Source: an uncultured Bacilli bacterium (GTDB lineage Bacteria > Bacillota_I > Bacilli_A > RF39 > UBA660). Taken from it: a stretch of 5,572 nucleotides of DNA. A model generated the notes under the pieces. That model saw nothing but the letters and a program-made list of their open reading frames with translations. It searched no databases and was not told the origin of the DNA. The stretch is from positions 1 to 5,572 of the forward strand of contig CAJGDV010000080.1 of the NCBI GenBank assembly GCA_904502155.1. Reading direction: 5' to 3'. The translations under genes were made by a program, and so were the position numbers. Positions 5,310 to 5,572 of this stretch are shown here, piece by piece; position 1 is the stretch's first letter, and every line of letters starts with the position of its first letter.

Positions 5310-5572
5310 ATTTAACCACACTAACAGGTACTGTAATAATTGGTCTAATTCCTGCTCCTTCTACATTTCTAGAAACACGACCCATTCCACCATCTCTTTC
5401 AACAAGCCATGCCATATTTACCATGCCTTCGGCTGGAATAACTGGTGTACTTGTCCAGTATCCTGCTGAAGATCCTGTTACTGTCCATGATGGTACTGCT
5501 GAAGGTTCTGCTTCTGGAAGTATAACATCATAATTACAACCATAAGAAGTACAGTTTTTTAAATGATCAAAT
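5308..5572 (-). CDS. Second pilin-like protein, C-terminal 88 residues (cut by window edge)
   Basis: This frame is open from the right edge to the TAA at 5308-5310; the N-terminus is outside. It aligns along its whole length with the last 90 residues of the complete pilin-like gene. CTSYGCNY is identical, and YWTS, MAW-x-V-x-R-x-G and GAGIRP-x-ITV are shared, while the stretch after CTSYGCNY and the last residues differ. Both cysteines of CTSYGC are kept, but the paralogue has no counterpart of Cys344 (it reads RDGGMGRV). A type IV pilin N-terminus is therefore expected upstream, but this is inferred from paralogy and cannot be seen. It ends in its own strong terminator, so the two genes are separate units, probably from tandem duplication followed by divergence. 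Confidence 0.88.
   Translation of the reverse strand, partial: FDHLKNCTSYGCNYDVILPEAEPSAVPSWTVTGSSAGYWTSTPVIPAEGMVNMAWLVERDGGMGRVSRNVEGAGIRPIITVPVSVVK

Noticed and set aside
4344..5572. Diversity-generating retroelement targeting the pilin C-termini
   Set aside because: The possible C-type-lectin-like ending raised the idea, but no reverse transcriptase, no template repeat and no adenine-specific difference pattern were found in the window.
1..5572. Mycoplasma-type code with TGA as tryptophan
   Set aside because: All tryptophan codons are TGG and every gene is open without reading through TGA. The four visible stops are TAG or TAA, which alone would not decide, but long genes free of in-frame TGA do.

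Overview
This window comes from a very AT-rich, low-GC Gram-positive-type bacterium. Everything recognisable lies on the minus strand, so it reads from right to left. The base composition, strong AGGTGA-type ribosome sites, sigma-A-like promoters with TATAAT boxes, and short hairpin plus T-run terminators all suggest Bacillota, perhaps a host-associated Bacilli-like lineage; that placement is an inference. All tryptophans are TGG, and no in-frame TGA occurs in about 4 kb of coding sequence. The standard bacterial code is therefore used, not the Mycoplasma code.

Layout in transcription order, right to left: (1) the last 88 codons of a pilin-like surface protein (5308-5572, cut by the window edge), closed by a strong terminator; (2) a complete paralogue, a type IV prepilin-like protein of about 369 residues (4129-5238), with its own promoter, a GTG start and its own terminator; (3) a two-gene operon with its own extended -10 promoter. 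Its first gene encodes a 716-residue single-pass membrane protein with an acidic, motif-repeating cytoplasmic half and a large extracellular half (1909-4059). Its second encodes a 188-residue membrane-anchored BspA-type leucine-rich-repeat protein (1333-1899). The two are separated by 9 bases and closed by a terminator that overlaps the second stop codon; (4) the first 419 codons of uvrA (1-1257), cut by the left edge, with its own extended -10 promoter. Intergenic gaps are all under 75 bases and are almost entirely filled by terminator and promoter elements.

Functionally, uvrA is housekeeping DNA repair and marks the chromosome. The other four genes all encode envelope or surface proteins: two related pilin-like subunits, a bitopic protein that could link a cytoplasmic partner to the cell exterior, and a small LRR protein. 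No pilus assembly ATPase, prepilin peptidase or platform protein is visible here. The least explained element is the 716-residue protein: I recognise no family, and it carries a motif of the form LM-x-KYL-x-x-IGE twice plus a degenerate third copy in its cytoplasmic tail. No CRISPR, insertion sequence, tRNA or rRNA is seen.
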